Shown one piece after another: positions 35,324 through 44,512 of a DNA stretch of 64,000 nucleotides. The position numbers and the translations under genes are program-made. The stretch's first letter is position 1, and each line of letters opens with the position of its first letter. The stretch comes from Sporosarcina obsidiansis (GTDB lineage Bacteria; Bacillota; Bacilli; Bacillales_A; Planococcaceae): assembly GCF_009651005.1 (NCBI RefSeq), contig NZ_WHVW01000002.1:186001-250000 (forward strand). The letters are read 5' to 3'. Below the pieces are notes generated by a model. It did no database searches, had not been told where the DNA came from, and worked only from the letters and a program-made list of their open reading frames with translations.

Positions 35324-36052
35324 TCAGACAGATAGCGCTTCTTCAATGAACGCAATAATTTCTTCACGAATCGGATACAATCCAAGATCAGCAGACGCTT
35401 TTTCAGATTTTCTCACATCCCAAAACTTGTCCATGAGTTGCTGGTCACCTTGAAATGTCTCTTCAGAAAGAATATTCATATCATCAATAATAAGTTGTAC
35501 TTCTTCTGATTTTGGAGAAGTACCTTTTTTTATACATAGTTCTATTCGCTTGATTAAATTGATCCATTTTTTCGTGGAGACTTCTTGACTTTCTAATGAA
35601 GGGAGTTGTTTCACTAAAATTTGTTGCTCTTCATTTGTAAAATAAGAAGTCCACTCCCGTTCTTGCTGATGAGTTGCCACTAGCGTAACTAAATCTTCCC
35701 ATTTTATTTCGCCTTCCAAATCCAATGCATGGATCAATGATGTAGTATGACGAATGGATTCACTCATTGTTTCCACTTGTTCAGTTAAAGCAGCTCTATG
35801 TGCATGAAGGATCGATGTCATGGATTGCTCTTGTATAATTTTTTTGCTGTCTTCAAGAGATAGCGAGAGAGATTTTAAAAGTAAAATCTTTTCTAACGTA
35901 AAAATATCCGATTCAGAATAAAACCGCTTGCCGCCATTTCCTCTTTCAGAAGGTTGGACCAAGCCAATCTGATCATAGTAACGTAATGTTCGAACCGATA
36001 CTTGCAGCTGCTTTGCTAGTTCGCCAGTAGATAGATAGGTCACTTTTGTCAT
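35324..36052 (-). CDS. MerR-family regulator with TipAS-like C-terminal domain
   Basis: 242 residues: N-terminal MerR domain (STGELAKQLQVSVRTLRYYD, then GNGGKRFYSESD), a coiled-coil helix (~75-110) and a ~120-residue helical domain like TipAS (EWTSYFTNEEQQILV and following helices). TipA-type domains bind hydrophobic antibiotics and activate drug-response genes. It faces the CPBP gene tail to tail. Its own target is not clear. Confidence 0.88.
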   Translation of the reverse strand: MTKVTYLSTGELAKQLQVSVRTLRYYDQIGLVQPSERGNGGKRFYSESDIFTLEKILLLKSLSLSLEDSKKIIQEQSMTSILHAHRAALTEQVETMSESIRHTTSLIHALDLEGEIKWEDLVTLVATHQQEREWTSYFTNEEQQILVKQLPSLESQEVSTKKWINLIKRIELCIKKGTSPKSEEVQLIIDDMNILSEETFQGDQQLMDKFWDVRKSEKASADLGLYPIREEIIAFIEEALSV

Positions 36053-36506
36053 TTATTGTAAACACCTTTCTAGCAATTCCGGCACTCTCCCCCTACCACA
36101 CTTGTCGTTGTGTTCGCCCGTAAATTTGGTATAACCTCGGTCGAGATAACTCCTTTTTTCATAATCCTCATCTTTTCACTCATTCCTATAAATAATCGTC
36201 AATGTAAAACTAGCGTATCATTTCAAAGACTATTTGTATATTCAGAGTTTTTTGTTTGGCGCGGTACAACTCTATATTAGCGCGGTAGGTAAGATCTTTG
36301 GCTCGGATGGCTCATGGAATAGCGCGTTGATGGCAACCTTTCGCTCGTTTAATCGATTGTTTGGCGCGGTAGCACAAGACTTACGCTCGGTTCTTTATCT
36401 AGTCGATAATAGCATACAAACTTTTCATTCATACAAAACGAAATAGGCCATTCATTAATAATAGACGACTGGCCATACCCGATTTAGACAATAAGTAACA
36501 GACAAA
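36053..36506. other. Intergenic region with GCGCGGT/CGCTCG motifs
   Basis: About 450 bp without a gene. The middle (36240-36400) repeats short GC-rich words in an AT-rich background: GGCGCGGTA twice, AGCGCGGTAG, AGCGCGTTG, TTTCGCTCG and ACGCTCGGTT. Related words occur near 34000-34150 and 46910-46965. No open frame with a ribosome site. Confidence 0.5.
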
Positions 36507-36893
36507 CTACACACAAACCATAGCTAATATTTTTGAATATCGTAAACACTTTTGTCTTTCCTAAATTGCTTTTCAATAAGTGGAGTTGGCGATCTAGAAA
36601 TCCATATTTTTAACTCCGCATCCATGTCAAATGTACCCGCAGTTTCAATACTGTAATGAGAAATGCTTTTTAAAAGGAATCGAATGATATTCCACCTTCT
36701 TACCTGTGACCCCTTGCTTACCCACAAGAATTAATCGCGTTTTGGCAAATACAATTACATCTCGTACCAATCTAAATGCAACTTCAACCTCTTCTTCTTC
36801 AGCTAAAATAAGTTGTAGTTCTTTCTTCACCTCTTCATTGTTCACAACGGAAGCATTCCCTAAGAGCGCATCGAACAAACCCATATAAGCCAT
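36507..36893 (-). pseudogene. Bacterial PH-domain protein with two homopolymer frameshifts
   Basis: The frame from 36893 (MAYMGLFDALLGNASVVNNE) encodes the first ~75 residues of a bPH_1 domain protein and then leaves frame in TTTAAAAAGC. Removing one A gives KSISHYSIETAGTFDMDAEL and WISRSPTPLIEKQF, the expected rest of the domain. Near the end, CAAAAATATT would need one extra A to read QKILAMVCV instead of stopping at QKY. The two slips offset each other, as expected of either decay or homopolymer read errors. SD AAGGAGA. Confidence 0.82.
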
Positions 36894-37116
36894 CTCCTTT
36901 TCATTTGCCCATCATGTATTTTATCTACTAATCATTCGCTATTAACACATTTTAACATCTTCTCCTCTTTAGTTGAATCTTCTACTTTACGAAAAGATCA
37001 TGCTCGATAAAATTCTTTCATTATTCAAAACAATAATTACCATTCAAATCCGATGTCATCTCGTCTCTCGTTTGGTACACTAGACTATGTGTTAATTTTT
37101 TAAAGGAAGTGTATCT

Positions 37117-38103
37117 ATGGTTGGAAGAAATGAGCCATGCCCATGCGGCAGTGGTAAAAAGTATAAGAAGTGTTGCGAATCAAAACAGTCTGTGTCGGTT
37201 GAAGACGTACAAACTGAAGAAATGGAGCGTTTGTTACAGACGTTCTATGACACCTATCCTGAGCGTAAGGATATTCAAGAGTTTATTTCCTTCGCCGATA
37301 CATGGAAGTCCCCTTTGCGCGCATTTTTGCCTGAAGAAATGATTGAAGCGATAGCGTTGGATGAGTTCTTTTTCCATCAACGTTCTGATATATGGGAAAG
37401 TTATATTGAAAAGCAAAAAAAGAAACAAGTACGGCCTTCTATTCTAGGCTTGCTTGATCAATGGGCAGAGCCGCGAGTTTTCATTGGTGAAGTGACTGCG
37501 GTCGATGAGACGTATATGACTGCTAAGAGCATAATAGGTGATGAAGTAATCCAGTTGTGGAAAGAAAGTGAAAAACCAGTTCCTGCTGGCGTTCATTTTT
37601 ATTGCTTCATCCTACCTGATGGTACAGAAGGCTCCCATTACTTAGCTGTGTCGAGCTTGATCTTCTTCCCTACGGATCATTCTGAAGCGGTCAAACGGTT
37701 TGCCAAGAAGTTCGATAATATGGCAGAAAAAAAACCGAGCGAATTATTGAAAGAACAGACGATGACCTTTTGGCAACAACTTGGTGAAGATGGCTATGCA
37801 GGCGGTGAGTTTACTGAATTCGAAGCGGGTGTCTTGCTGGAGGCTGTGGACTTTTTAGAGAAGAACGGACGTGATTCTGCGGCACTAGTAGAATTAATTG
37901 AAGATTTTTTGGTCGAACAACAGCCAAATGCAAGAAAAGAAGTGGCCATTGCAGCCGGCGCAATCCGATATGGACAGGAAAATGAATTGTTCGAACCGTT
38001 ACAGATGACAATGAAAGATATTGCAGAATGGTTTGGTGTCTCCCCATCTTCCATGAACAAGTATGCAAAAGACATTGCGCAGTACGTTCTAGAGCAAAAC
38101 TAA
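37117..38103 (+). CDS. SEC-C motif protein
   Basis: 328 residues. The N-terminus is a SEC-C zinc motif (MVGRNEPCPCGSGKKYKKCC), the same metal-binding tail found in SecA and YecA. The remaining ~300 residues are acidic and helical with a small beta section (FIGEVTAVDETYMTAKS), and end in a helix-turn-helix-like stretch (MKDIAEWFGVSPSSMNKYAK). Probably a ribosome- or protein-binding adaptor, not recognised further. SD AAAGGAAG. It precedes yfkAB by 20 bp and should be co-transcribed with it. Confidence 0.85.
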   Translation: MVGRNEPCPCGSGKKYKKCCESKQSVSVEDVQTEEMERLLQTFYDTYPERKDIQEFISFADTWKSPLRAFLPEEMIEAIALDEFFFHQRSDIWESYIEKQKKKQVRPSILGLLDQWAEPRVFIGEVTAVDETYMTAKSIIGDEVIQLWKESEKPVPAGVHFYCFILPDGTEGSHYLAVSSLIFFPTDHSEAVKRFAKKFDNMAEKKPSELLKEQTMTFWQQLGEDGYAGGEFTEFEAGVLLEAVDFLEKNGRDSAALVELIEDFLVEQQPNARKEVAIAAGAIRYGQENELFEPLQMTMKDIAEWFGVSPSSMNKYAKDIAQYVLEQN

Positions 38104-38123
38104 AAAGGTTAGGAGTTTGAAAG

Positions 38124-39230
38124 ATGGTTTTATCACACCCCCGTTTGTCGGATGCTTGGGAAGCGTATAACGACGTGGATACACACGGCAAACAAGTTCT
38201 ATCTAGTATTGAATTCACGACGACTTATCTATGTAATATGCGTTGTGAACACTGTGCAGTCGGTTATATGTTACAGCCAAAAGATCCTGAGGCACTGCCA
38301 ATTGAACTATTACTTCAAAAGCTTGATGAAATTCCCCACTTGCGTACCATTAGCTTAACCGGTGGAGAGCCGATGTTTTCTAAAAAATCGGTGGAGCAAT
38401 ATGTCGTACCTTTATTGCGATATGCTAATTCTCGCCAAATAAAAACGCAAGTGAATTCAAATTTAACGATGCCATTTGATCGTTATGAAGTAATTGCGCC
38501 GTATTTAGATGTACTGCATATTTCGCATAATTGGGGTACGGTAGATGATTTCATTGATGGTGGGTTTGCCAGAATGGAACGCCAACCGCCACGCGAACGA
38601 CGTGCCGCTCAGTTTACACGAATGATTGAAAATAGCAAAGCGTTGTCAGAAATGGGCGTTATGGTGTCTGCAGAGACGATGCTAAATCGACGGACACTCC
38701 CACATTTGCAGACGATCCATGAGCAAGTAGTGAATGAAATGAAGTGTGGTCGTCACGAAATACACCCTATGTACCCAAGTGATTTCGCCTCTTCGTTGGA
38801 CGTGCTTACACTGGATGAAACGCGACAAGCCATTTCAGATTTGCTCTCGTATCGCGATGAAGAAACGTGGATGTTATTTGGTACGCTGCCATTTTATCAA
38901 TGCAGCCAAGATCCACGCGATCAAGAGTTATTTGCCAAACTCGCAGTCAGTCAAAACGTGACCGTACGCAATGATCCAGACGGACGTTCGAGGTTAAATG
39001 TTAATATTTTCACAGGAGATGTCATCGTCACGGATTTTGGTGATGTCCCACCACTTGGAAATATTCAAACGGACAATTTGCCTGAGCTGTACGAAAAATG
39101 GCAACAACATCCTCTTGCAAAGAGCGTAAGTTGTCATTGCACTGCTGTTCGGTGTCTTGGTCCGAACTTGCTCGTCAAAGATGCTTATTATCAAGATGTT
39201 GACTTTACAAAACGTCAATTGGTTCGATAA
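38124..39230 (+). CDS. yfkAB: Radical SAM/CxCxxxxC motif protein YfkAB
   Basis: 368 residues. Radical SAM 4Fe-4S motif CNMRCEHC (~36-43), SAM-binding SLTGGEPMF, and the C-terminal CHCTAVRC, which is the CxCxxxxC motif defining the YfkAB group. The chemistry is unknown in this family; the second Cys cluster may hold an auxiliary iron-sulfur centre. In B. subtilis it was first annotated as two genes. It follows the SEC-C gene and ends at a strong terminator. Confidence 0.92.
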   Translation: MVLSHPRLSDAWEAYNDVDTHGKQVLSSIEFTTTYLCNMRCEHCAVGYMLQPKDPEALPIELLLQKLDEIPHLRTISLTGGEPMFSKKSVEQYVVPLLRYANSRQIKTQVNSNLTMPFDRYEVIAPYLDVLHISHNWGTVDDFIDGGFARMERQPPRERRAAQFTRMIENSKALSEMGVMVSAETMLNRRTLPHLQTIHEQVVNEMKCGRHEIHPMYPSDFASSLDVLTLDETRQAISDLLSYRDEETWMLFGTLPFYQCSQDPRDQELFAKLAVSQNVTVRNDPDGRSRLNVNIFTGDVIVTDFGDVPPLGNIQTDNLPELYEKWQQHPLAKSVSCHCTAVRCLGPNLLVKDAYYQDVDFTKRQLVR

Positions 39231-39238
39231 CGCAAAAA

Positions 39239-39274
39239 ACGTACGACTTCACATGATGAAGTCGTACGTTTTAC
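39239..39274. terminator. Terminator of yfkAB
   Basis: AACGTACGACTTCA and TGAAGTCGTACGTT, a perfect 14-bp stem with a four-base loop, followed by TTACATTT. Confidence 0.9.
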
Positions 39275-39284
39275 ATTTCACAAA

Positions 39285-39608
39285 TCAAAAAAATAAATAT
39301 AAAAGACCACCGATCACAGACACCGACAACATCAGCTTTGCTGCTATAGATGATCTTTTCGCTATCATCCCTACAATAAAACCTACAACCCCAATCGCTA
39401 AAAGTACTAACGCGATCGCTTTCTTGATAGTATAGTTATCTGGAAAGGAAGTGAAAGATAAAAAGCCTATCAGTAAACTAAGAAGTATATTCTGAATCCA
39501 TATGCCCGTTCGATCGCCAAAGCGTTTTTGATATAGTAATACTTGTCCAATAATTACTAGCATGCCTAACACTACAAACAATATAAAAAGTTCTCCCAAA
39601 GTCTTCAC
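39285..39608 (-). CDS. Four-span membrane protein
   Basis: 107 residues with about four hydrophobic spans (from MKTLGELFILFVVLGMLVII). A short charged loop (YQKRFGDRTG) follows span 1. No family recognised. It lies between yfkAB and an orphan metQ gene on the minus strand, 33 bp after metQ. Confidence 0.72.
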   Translation of the reverse strand: MKTLGELFILFVVLGMLVIIGQVLLYQKRFGDRTGIWIQNILLSLLIGFLSFTSFPDNYTIKKAIALVLLAIGVVGFIVGMIAKRSSIAAKLMLSVSVIGGLLYLFF

Positions 39609-39641
39609 CTCTATTGTGATACTTCCCGCATTTCCTGAAGT

Positions 39642-40427
39642 TCACTCACCAAATCCTTGAAATTCGTCCTCCATCACTTTTTTGAACGTCTTTGACTGAA
39701 CTGCTTTCTCTAAAGCTTCAGCAAAGTCCTTGTCCAGATCTTCCTCTCTTACGGTCAACACATATTTCAAATTTTCATTCAGCTGTTCCTCAGAAAGCGC
39801 ATCATCTAACTCCATCTCATTGACAATGACATAGTTGTCTGGAATAATCGCGAGATCCCCACTTGCCAATGAAGCGACTAGTTGCGAGGTCAGGATTGGC
39901 TGGATTTTAAGTTTTTTCGGATTACTTTCGATTTGTTGTTCATTCACCGCGTAAGTAGGTGCTGTTGAATCTAATGTAAGCAGTCCTTGCTGTTCCAAAA
40001 AACGAAGTGCTCTCGCTGTACCTAACTCATCATTTGGAATGGTTATTAATCCGCCATTTGGGATGTCATCCAGCGAGGTAATGGAGTTCGAGTATAAGCC
40101 AAGACCCACACTTGGAACTTCAATAAGTGGTTCAATTGAGACTCCATATTCTTCTTTGAATTGATCTAAATAAATCTTTTGCTGAAATAAATTCGCATCA
40201 ATTTCGCCATCTGCTAAATCGGTATTCGGTTCGATCAAGTCTCCGAATTTCACAACTTCAGCTTTATAGCCTTGTTCCTTTAAAGCAGGTACTAATGCTT
40301 TCTCAACGACTTGCGCATAAATTCCTTCTGTCGTACCAATTTTCAATGTCTGACCGCTTTGGTTCTGGCTACAACCTGCAAGCATGACGCCAAGCAAAGT
40401 TAGAAGTCCCAGTATTTTCATTTTCAT
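39642..40427 (-). CDS. metQ: MetQ/NlpA-family methionine-binding lipoprotein
   Basis: About 261 residues. Lipoprotein signal ending in MLAGC, then the NlpA fold: TLKIGTTEGIYAQVVEKAL, EANLFQ-like DANLFQQKIYLDQF and IPNDELGTARALRFL. MetQ delivers methionine to the MetNI ABC transporter. The start at 40427 is preferred because the 19 residues upstream would not form a signal; the ribosome site is weak. No metN or metI lies beside it and no S-box leader was seen, so it is an orphan binding protein and its ligand could differ. Confidence 0.85.
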   Translation of the reverse strand: MKMKILGLLTLLGVMLAGCSQNQSGQTLKIGTTEGIYAQVVEKALVPALKEQGYKAEVVKFGDLIEPNTDLADGEIDANLFQQKIYLDQFKEEYGVSIEPLIEVPSVGLGLYSNSITSLDDIPNGGLITIPNDELGTARALRFLEQQGLLTLDSTAPTYAVNEQQIESNPKKLKIQPILTSQLVASLASGDLAIIPDNYVIVNEMELDDALSEEQLNENLKYVLTVREEDLDKDFAEALEKAVQSKTFKKVMEDEFQGFGE

Positions 40428-40516
40428 CGGATTCCACTCGTTCCTTTCAAAAAAAGCTACTATATCCCATCTTATTCTCTCCAAATTTCACTGTCAAACA
40501 GGATGGTCTTACATGA

Positions 40517-40549
40517 AAAAAGATGTGCAACATATATACACATCTTTTC
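40517..40549. terminator. Terminator hairpin
   Basis: AAAAGATGTG and CACATCTTTT with an 11-base loop. It lies between the stop of the gene at 40566 and the start of metQ, both on the minus strand. Confidence 0.75.
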
Positions 40550-40565
40550 ACCTCATTATGTAATT

Positions 40566-41006
40566 TTACCAGATAGACGGTTTTTGTACCATCAACCAGA
40601 GCATAATCATGAGCAATCCAATATAAATCCAGGCAGTACGATACAATTTATTGATGATCAATTGTCTGTTATTGCCTGGTTCGTGGAATTTCTTCAGGAC
40701 GGATGAAAAACCACTAGCCAAGAAGACAGCGGATAGAAGCATTATGCCTAACGTGAGGATCACCCATGAACTATGCCACGGCCATGGACCGAACAAGATT
40801 AGTAAAGCACCGGTCACAACGAGCACATGGCCAGCATGCATGACAAGTCGGATCACTACGCGTATAAATGCTAAGTAAACGTCTTCCACTTCCGCTTTGG
40901 CAGTGCGTAGCCGACGGATCAGCGGTAGCAATAGAAATAAGGGTCCTACTGCGATGACAGCCGATACTACGTGCGCAAAGACAATCGCTCCGTAATAGAG
41001 ACTCAT
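40566..41006 (-). CDS. Four-span membrane protein, DUF2269-like
   Basis: 146 residues, four spans, starting MSLYYGAIVFAHVVSAVIAV. The early conserved His (FAHVV), GPLFLLLPL and the AGHVLVVTGALLILFG segment resemble DUF2269/CopD-type membrane proteins, which carry conserved histidines in the membrane. Function unknown. It starts 8 bp after the ASCH-like gene and is likely co-transcribed. Confidence 0.75.
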   Translation of the reverse strand: MSLYYGAIVFAHVVSAVIAVGPLFLLLPLIRRLRTAKAEVEDVYLAFIRVVIRLVMHAGHVLVVTGALLILFGPWPWHSSWVILTLGIMLLSAVFLASGFSSVLKKFHEPGNNRQLIINKLYRTAWIYIGLLMIMLWLMVQKPSIW

Positions 41007-41014
41007 AGTTTACA

Positions 41015-41347
41015 TCATTTCTGAACAGGGCTGTATTCGTGCACCCATACTTTCATTTGAGGAAGCCAAGGCATTTTGTCGTGAATGGAGAGCATCGTCT
41101 GTTTGTATTCTTCCACCGTATCGTGACCTTCTGATTTGGCGTCTTCATCTGTCAGTTCACCGAGTGTTTGTACATAAAGTTTGTCTATGTTAAAGTCTTT
41201 TCCTTCAAGTGTCATAATTTCACCAGGGTATGCATACACACCATTTCGTCTAGTTGCCCACTTTTTTCCTTCGAGTACTTTTTGTACATCTTCTGGAATG
41301 GTTACTAGTCTTTCAATTGAACACGTTTTTTCTGGATAGTTTGTCAT
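41015..41347 (-). CDS. ASCH/PUA-like small protein
   Basis: 110 residues, soluble. KVLEGKKWATRRNGVYAYPG resembles the ASCH/PUA core, where a Lys-x-TxR motif binds nucleic acid or a modified base. TLEGKDFNIDKLYVQTLGEL follows. This call is by pattern and moderate. SD GGAGTG. Operon with the DUF2269-like gene. Confidence 0.65.
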   Translation of the reverse strand: MTNYPEKTCSIERLVTIPEDVQKVLEGKKWATRRNGVYAYPGEIMTLEGKDFNIDKLYVQTLGELTDEDAKSEGHDTVEEYKQTMLSIHDKMPWLPQMKVWVHEYSPVQK

Positions 41348-41476
41348 GCCAACACTCCTCGATTAAATAATTTACCACTAGTAGTAGTGTAACGCTTTTG
41401 TTGATTTATTTCGAGCTTTAGATTTTGTACATGAGATTTCTTTACAAGCAACTGTCTTCTTTGCTATAAAGAAAAA

Positions 41477-41523
41477 GGGCTATCATAAAAATCAGATATA
41501 CTGACTTTCTAAGATAGTCCTTG
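41477..41523 (-). terminator. Terminator of the FixH-like gene
   Basis: GGGCTATC and GATAGTCC arms with an inner TCAG/CTGA stem. Minus-strand tail is CTTTTTCTTT. Follows the stop at 41528. Confidence 0.72.
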
Positions 41524-41527
41524 CAAT

Positions 41528-42271
41528 TTATTTCACTTCAATTGTGTGTTCTTCATGCTCATGAAGCGAGTCGTCTTTAATGTGAATTTTCACTTCATAC
41601 GCACCAGCCTTCGGAAAATTATAGTTCGCTGTGTATTCGCCTGGTTTAGATTCTTTTGCTTCCACCCATTGAATTTCTTTAGCTTCGTCTGAGATTTCGT
41701 AACGCACGTTTGTTTTTTCTAGAGCTTTTCCTTCTAGTTGCACATGCGTCATTAATACTGTTTCAGTTGCTGCTTTTACATCTTCAGGCTGCATAAAGTG
41801 AATGGCTAGACCTTCCGTATGGCCATGATCATGTGCTTCGCTATCTTGACCTTCCGCATGCTCTTCCTTCTTCACTTCGCCAATTTGAATTTGTTTTTCA
41901 GGCATGACATGCATTGTACGTGCAGTTACGTGAACTTGTACATGAAAAACTCCATCATGCTCAAAAGTAGTTTCTGCTGAATAAATACCTTCTTTATCAT
42001 TCGTAGACGCTAAAAGGATGCTTTCGTCTTTTTTTCCTTCTTCCCATATTTCATATTCTACCTCATTCGCATCTTCTACTTTTTCATCTCCTTGCGTAAC
42101 GAGTGCAGATAATGTAACAGGTTCGTTCACATTCGCATGATCAGGCACAGTCAATTCCACTTCGATCGGTTCAGGCAATTCAGCTTCCGTTGATACCTCT
42201 TCCTCTTTTCCACAAGCCGCCAACACAGCCAACATCGCCAAACCCATCGTCAAAATTACGAAACGTTTCAT
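41528..42271 (-). CDS. FixH/YtkA-like lipoprotein with two beta domains
   Basis: 247 residues. Lipobox LAAC (Cys20), an acidic linker, then two YtkA/FixH-like immunoglobulin-type domains: ~35-130 (VELTVPDHANVNEPVTLSAL) and ~155-247 (MTHVQLEGKALEKTNVRYE), joined by a His- and Glu-rich linker (EGQDSEAHDHGHTEG). Such domains occur near cytochrome oxidase assembly and copper proteins. The gene is divergent from the regulator-kinase-Sco operon across ~155 bp, which supports a role in copper delivery or oxidase maturation outside the membrane. The His-rich linker may bind metal; this is inference. Confidence 0.83.
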   Translation of the reverse strand: MKRFVILTMGLAMLAVLAACGKEEEVSTEAELPEPIEVELTVPDHANVNEPVTLSALVTQGDEKVEDANEVEYEIWEEGKKDESILLASTNDKEGIYSAETTFEHDGVFHVQVHVTARTMHVMPEKQIQIGEVKKEEHAEGQDSEAHDHGHTEGLAIHFMQPEDVKAATETVLMTHVQLEGKALEKTNVRYEISDEAKEIQWVEAKESKPGEYTANYNFPKAGAYEVKIHIKDDSLHEHEEHTIEVK

Positions 42272-42427
42272 TTTTTCATTCTCCTATTCTTTAGTTTACC
42301 TGTTATGATTATAAAATATGATTGCGAAATTTTAATGAAGTTTTATCAACTTCCTGAAACTTCATTCAGAATTCACAACTTTTATGGAAAATTGTTTGAT
42401 GAGTTATATTGAAATGAGGGAATCCTT

Positions 42428-43105
42428 ATGAGTTATCAAATTTTAGTAATCGATGATGAACCACAAATGCGCGATTTGATTCGTATGTTTCTTGAAGATG
42501 CAGGTTACGCTGTGATTGAAGCGGGCGATGGCATCCAGGCCCTATCAATAATTCGAAAACATGATATCCATTTATGTATTGTCGACGTAATGATGCCTTA
42601 TATGGATGGTTTTGCTTTTGCGGAGGAAGTAAAGCATATTTCTTCTGTTCCTCTAATCTTCCTGTCCGCCAAGGGGGATGAATGGGACAAAGTTCAGGGA
42701 CTAAAGCTCGGAGGGGATGATTATATTGTCAAACCTTTCTTGCCAGGCGAGCTTGTGGCCAGAATTGAAGCCGTGTTGCGGAGGACCTATAAGCAAAATC
42801 CTAATCCGGTGGTATTACAGGTAGGACCCTTAACGATCAATGAAGATTCTTATACTGCACAGTTAGATGGGAAACTGCTGAACTTAACATTAAAAGAGTT
42901 CGGACTTCTCCTGTTGCTAACCAAACACAAAGGACGAGCCTATTCGCGCGAACAGTTGCTGGAGCTAATATGGGGCGATGATCATCAAAGTAGTGAGCGC
43001 ACGATCGATACGCATATCAAGACGCTACGGCTCAAACTCGGTGATGCAGGAAAAATGATCGAAACGGTGTGGGGTATTGGTTATAAGCTTGAGGATCCTC
43101 AATGA
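42428..43105 (+). CDS. OmpR-family response regulator
   Basis: 225 residues. Receiver domain (~1-118) with the acidic pair DDE at 9-11, phospho-acceptor Asp53 in VDVMMPYMDG, and the conserved Lys in DYIVKPF. C-terminal winged helix (~130-222) with LTLKEFGLLLLL and TIDTHIKTLRLKLG. Overlaps the kinase gene by four bases. Likely regulates its own operon and perhaps the divergent FixH-like gene. Confidence 0.95.
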   Translation: MSYQILVIDDEPQMRDLIRMFLEDAGYAVIEAGDGIQALSIIRKHDIHLCIVDVMMPYMDGFAFAEEVKHISSVPLIFLSAKGDEWDKVQGLKLGGDDYIVKPFLPGELVARIEAVLRRTYKQNPNPVVLQVGPLTINEDSYTAQLDGKLLNLTLKEFGLLLLLTKHKGRAYSREQLLELIWGDDHQSSERTIDTHIKTLRLKLGDAGKMIETVWGIGYKLEDPQ

Positions 43106-44508
43106 ATAACCTCAATCTCAGCAAAAAGATGTTACTGGTATTTGTAGGGAGCATCGCCTGTACGATTTTATTTTCGTTCTTTTTTATTCATTACCTATAT
43201 ACTGATCTCTACAAAGAGCGAATTAAAGAATCAATTATTTACCAAGGAAATCGAACTGCAGCACATTATCATTATGGCGAACTTAGCGATTCAATCATTG
43301 AAAAAATACAATGGTATAATATTGTTTCGGAATACGAAATTATTGTAGTCGATCGCCTAGACGACCTGACTTCTTACTTTCCGTATCAATTGGATTATCA
43401 GTCTCTCGTCAATGAAAGCGATCAAGAAACATTAGAAACTGGACAGCCTGTCATGAAAGAAGGCTATGTCGAGGAGTTAAATCGTGAAATCTTCGGAGGT
43501 ATTTTTCCCATCAAAGGGGAAAATGGGTTGATTGGATTTATCTATATATATGTACCCCTCGCCGCCATTCAGGATGTCTTCCGTGATAGTGTGCCGATCA
43601 TGCTAATTGTAGGGTCTGCTTTTTTTGCTATTCTATTCTTCATCTTGCAGCGAGTATGGCGGTCGTTATTCGAACCTTTGCAAACATTGCAGACCTATTC
43701 GGAAAAAGTATCCAAAGGTGATTATTCCAATCGTTTAGATAGCGAACGTAATGATGAAATTGGCAAGCTCTCAACCGCTTTTAATTCGATGAGTCGTTCA
43801 TTGGAAGAACAAGATCAGCGTAAAAAGGAATTCACTTCGAATATAGTCCATGAATTACGGACACCACTGACCTATATTAGTGGCTATGCGCAACTGTCAA
43901 GAGACAAGATTGACCATTCCTCTGAAGAAGTGAAGCAATACTTGTCCACGATCGAGAAGGAAACGGAGCGGTTGAAAAAGCTAATCCATGACTTAGTAGA
44001 ACTGAATCATTTAGAGCAAGACTTGTATACATTGGAGACTGAACCGATTGCCATTGCACAGTTGCTGCTAGATACGCTTGAGCTCTTTGATATTCGCAGG
44101 ACTGAGAAAGGCCTCTATTTACAGTCGTCCCTCGATGAAGATCTTATTATACAAGGCGATCCAAAGCGTCTGCAGCAAGTCTTCTACAATACAATTGACA
44201 ACGCGGTGAAATATGCGCAACAGGAAATTGCGGTACAGTTGAAAGCAAATGATTACGGGATTCAGTATCAAATTTCCAATGATGGCGTGACAATTGGAGA
44301 TGAAGATTTGGCTAGAATTGGCGAACGTTTTTTCCGGACAGATAAAGCGAGGACCCGGACTACAGGCGGTTCAGGACTTGGCTTATCTATTGTCAAAGAA
44401 ATTGTCAGGTTGCACCAAGGGACGTTTGAAGTATCTAACCAAGCAACGGATACAATTGTGACGATTGAACTGCCTATCTCACCAGAAATTGAGCAAAGGA
44501 GTGAATGA
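43102..44508 (+). CDS. Sensor histidine kinase
   Basis: 468 residues. Membrane span 1 (~9-30), an extracellular sensor of ~140 residues, span 2 (~172-193), HAMP (~195-245), HisKA with phosphorylated His250 in IVHELRTPLTYISG, and the HATPase domain with N box (FYNTIDNAVKYA) and G box (TGGSGLGLSIVKEI). The signal is unknown; being followed by a sco gene 5 bp later suggests copper, redox or respiratory stress. All catalytic boxes are intact. Confidence 0.94.
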   Translation: MNNLNLSKKMLLVFVGSIACTILFSFFFIHYLYTDLYKERIKESIIYQGNRTAAHYHYGELSDSIIEKIQWYNIVSEYEIIVVDRLDDLTSYFPYQLDYQSLVNESDQETLETGQPVMKEGYVEELNREIFGGIFPIKGENGLIGFIYIYVPLAAIQDVFRDSVPIMLIVGSAFFAILFFILQRVWRSLFEPLQTLQTYSEKVSKGDYSNRLDSERNDEIGKLSTAFNSMSRSLEEQDQRKKEFTSNIVHELRTPLTYISGYAQLSRDKIDHSSEEVKQYLSTIEKETERLKKLIHDLVELNHLEQDLYTLETEPIAIAQLLLDTLELFDIRRTEKGLYLQSSLDEDLIIQGDPKRLQQVFYNTIDNAVKYAQQEIAVQLKANDYGIQYQISNDGVTIGDEDLARIGERFFRTDKARTRTTGGSGLGLSIVKEIVRLHQGTFEVSNQATDTIVTIELPISPEIEQRSE

Positions 44509-44512
44509 TGGA

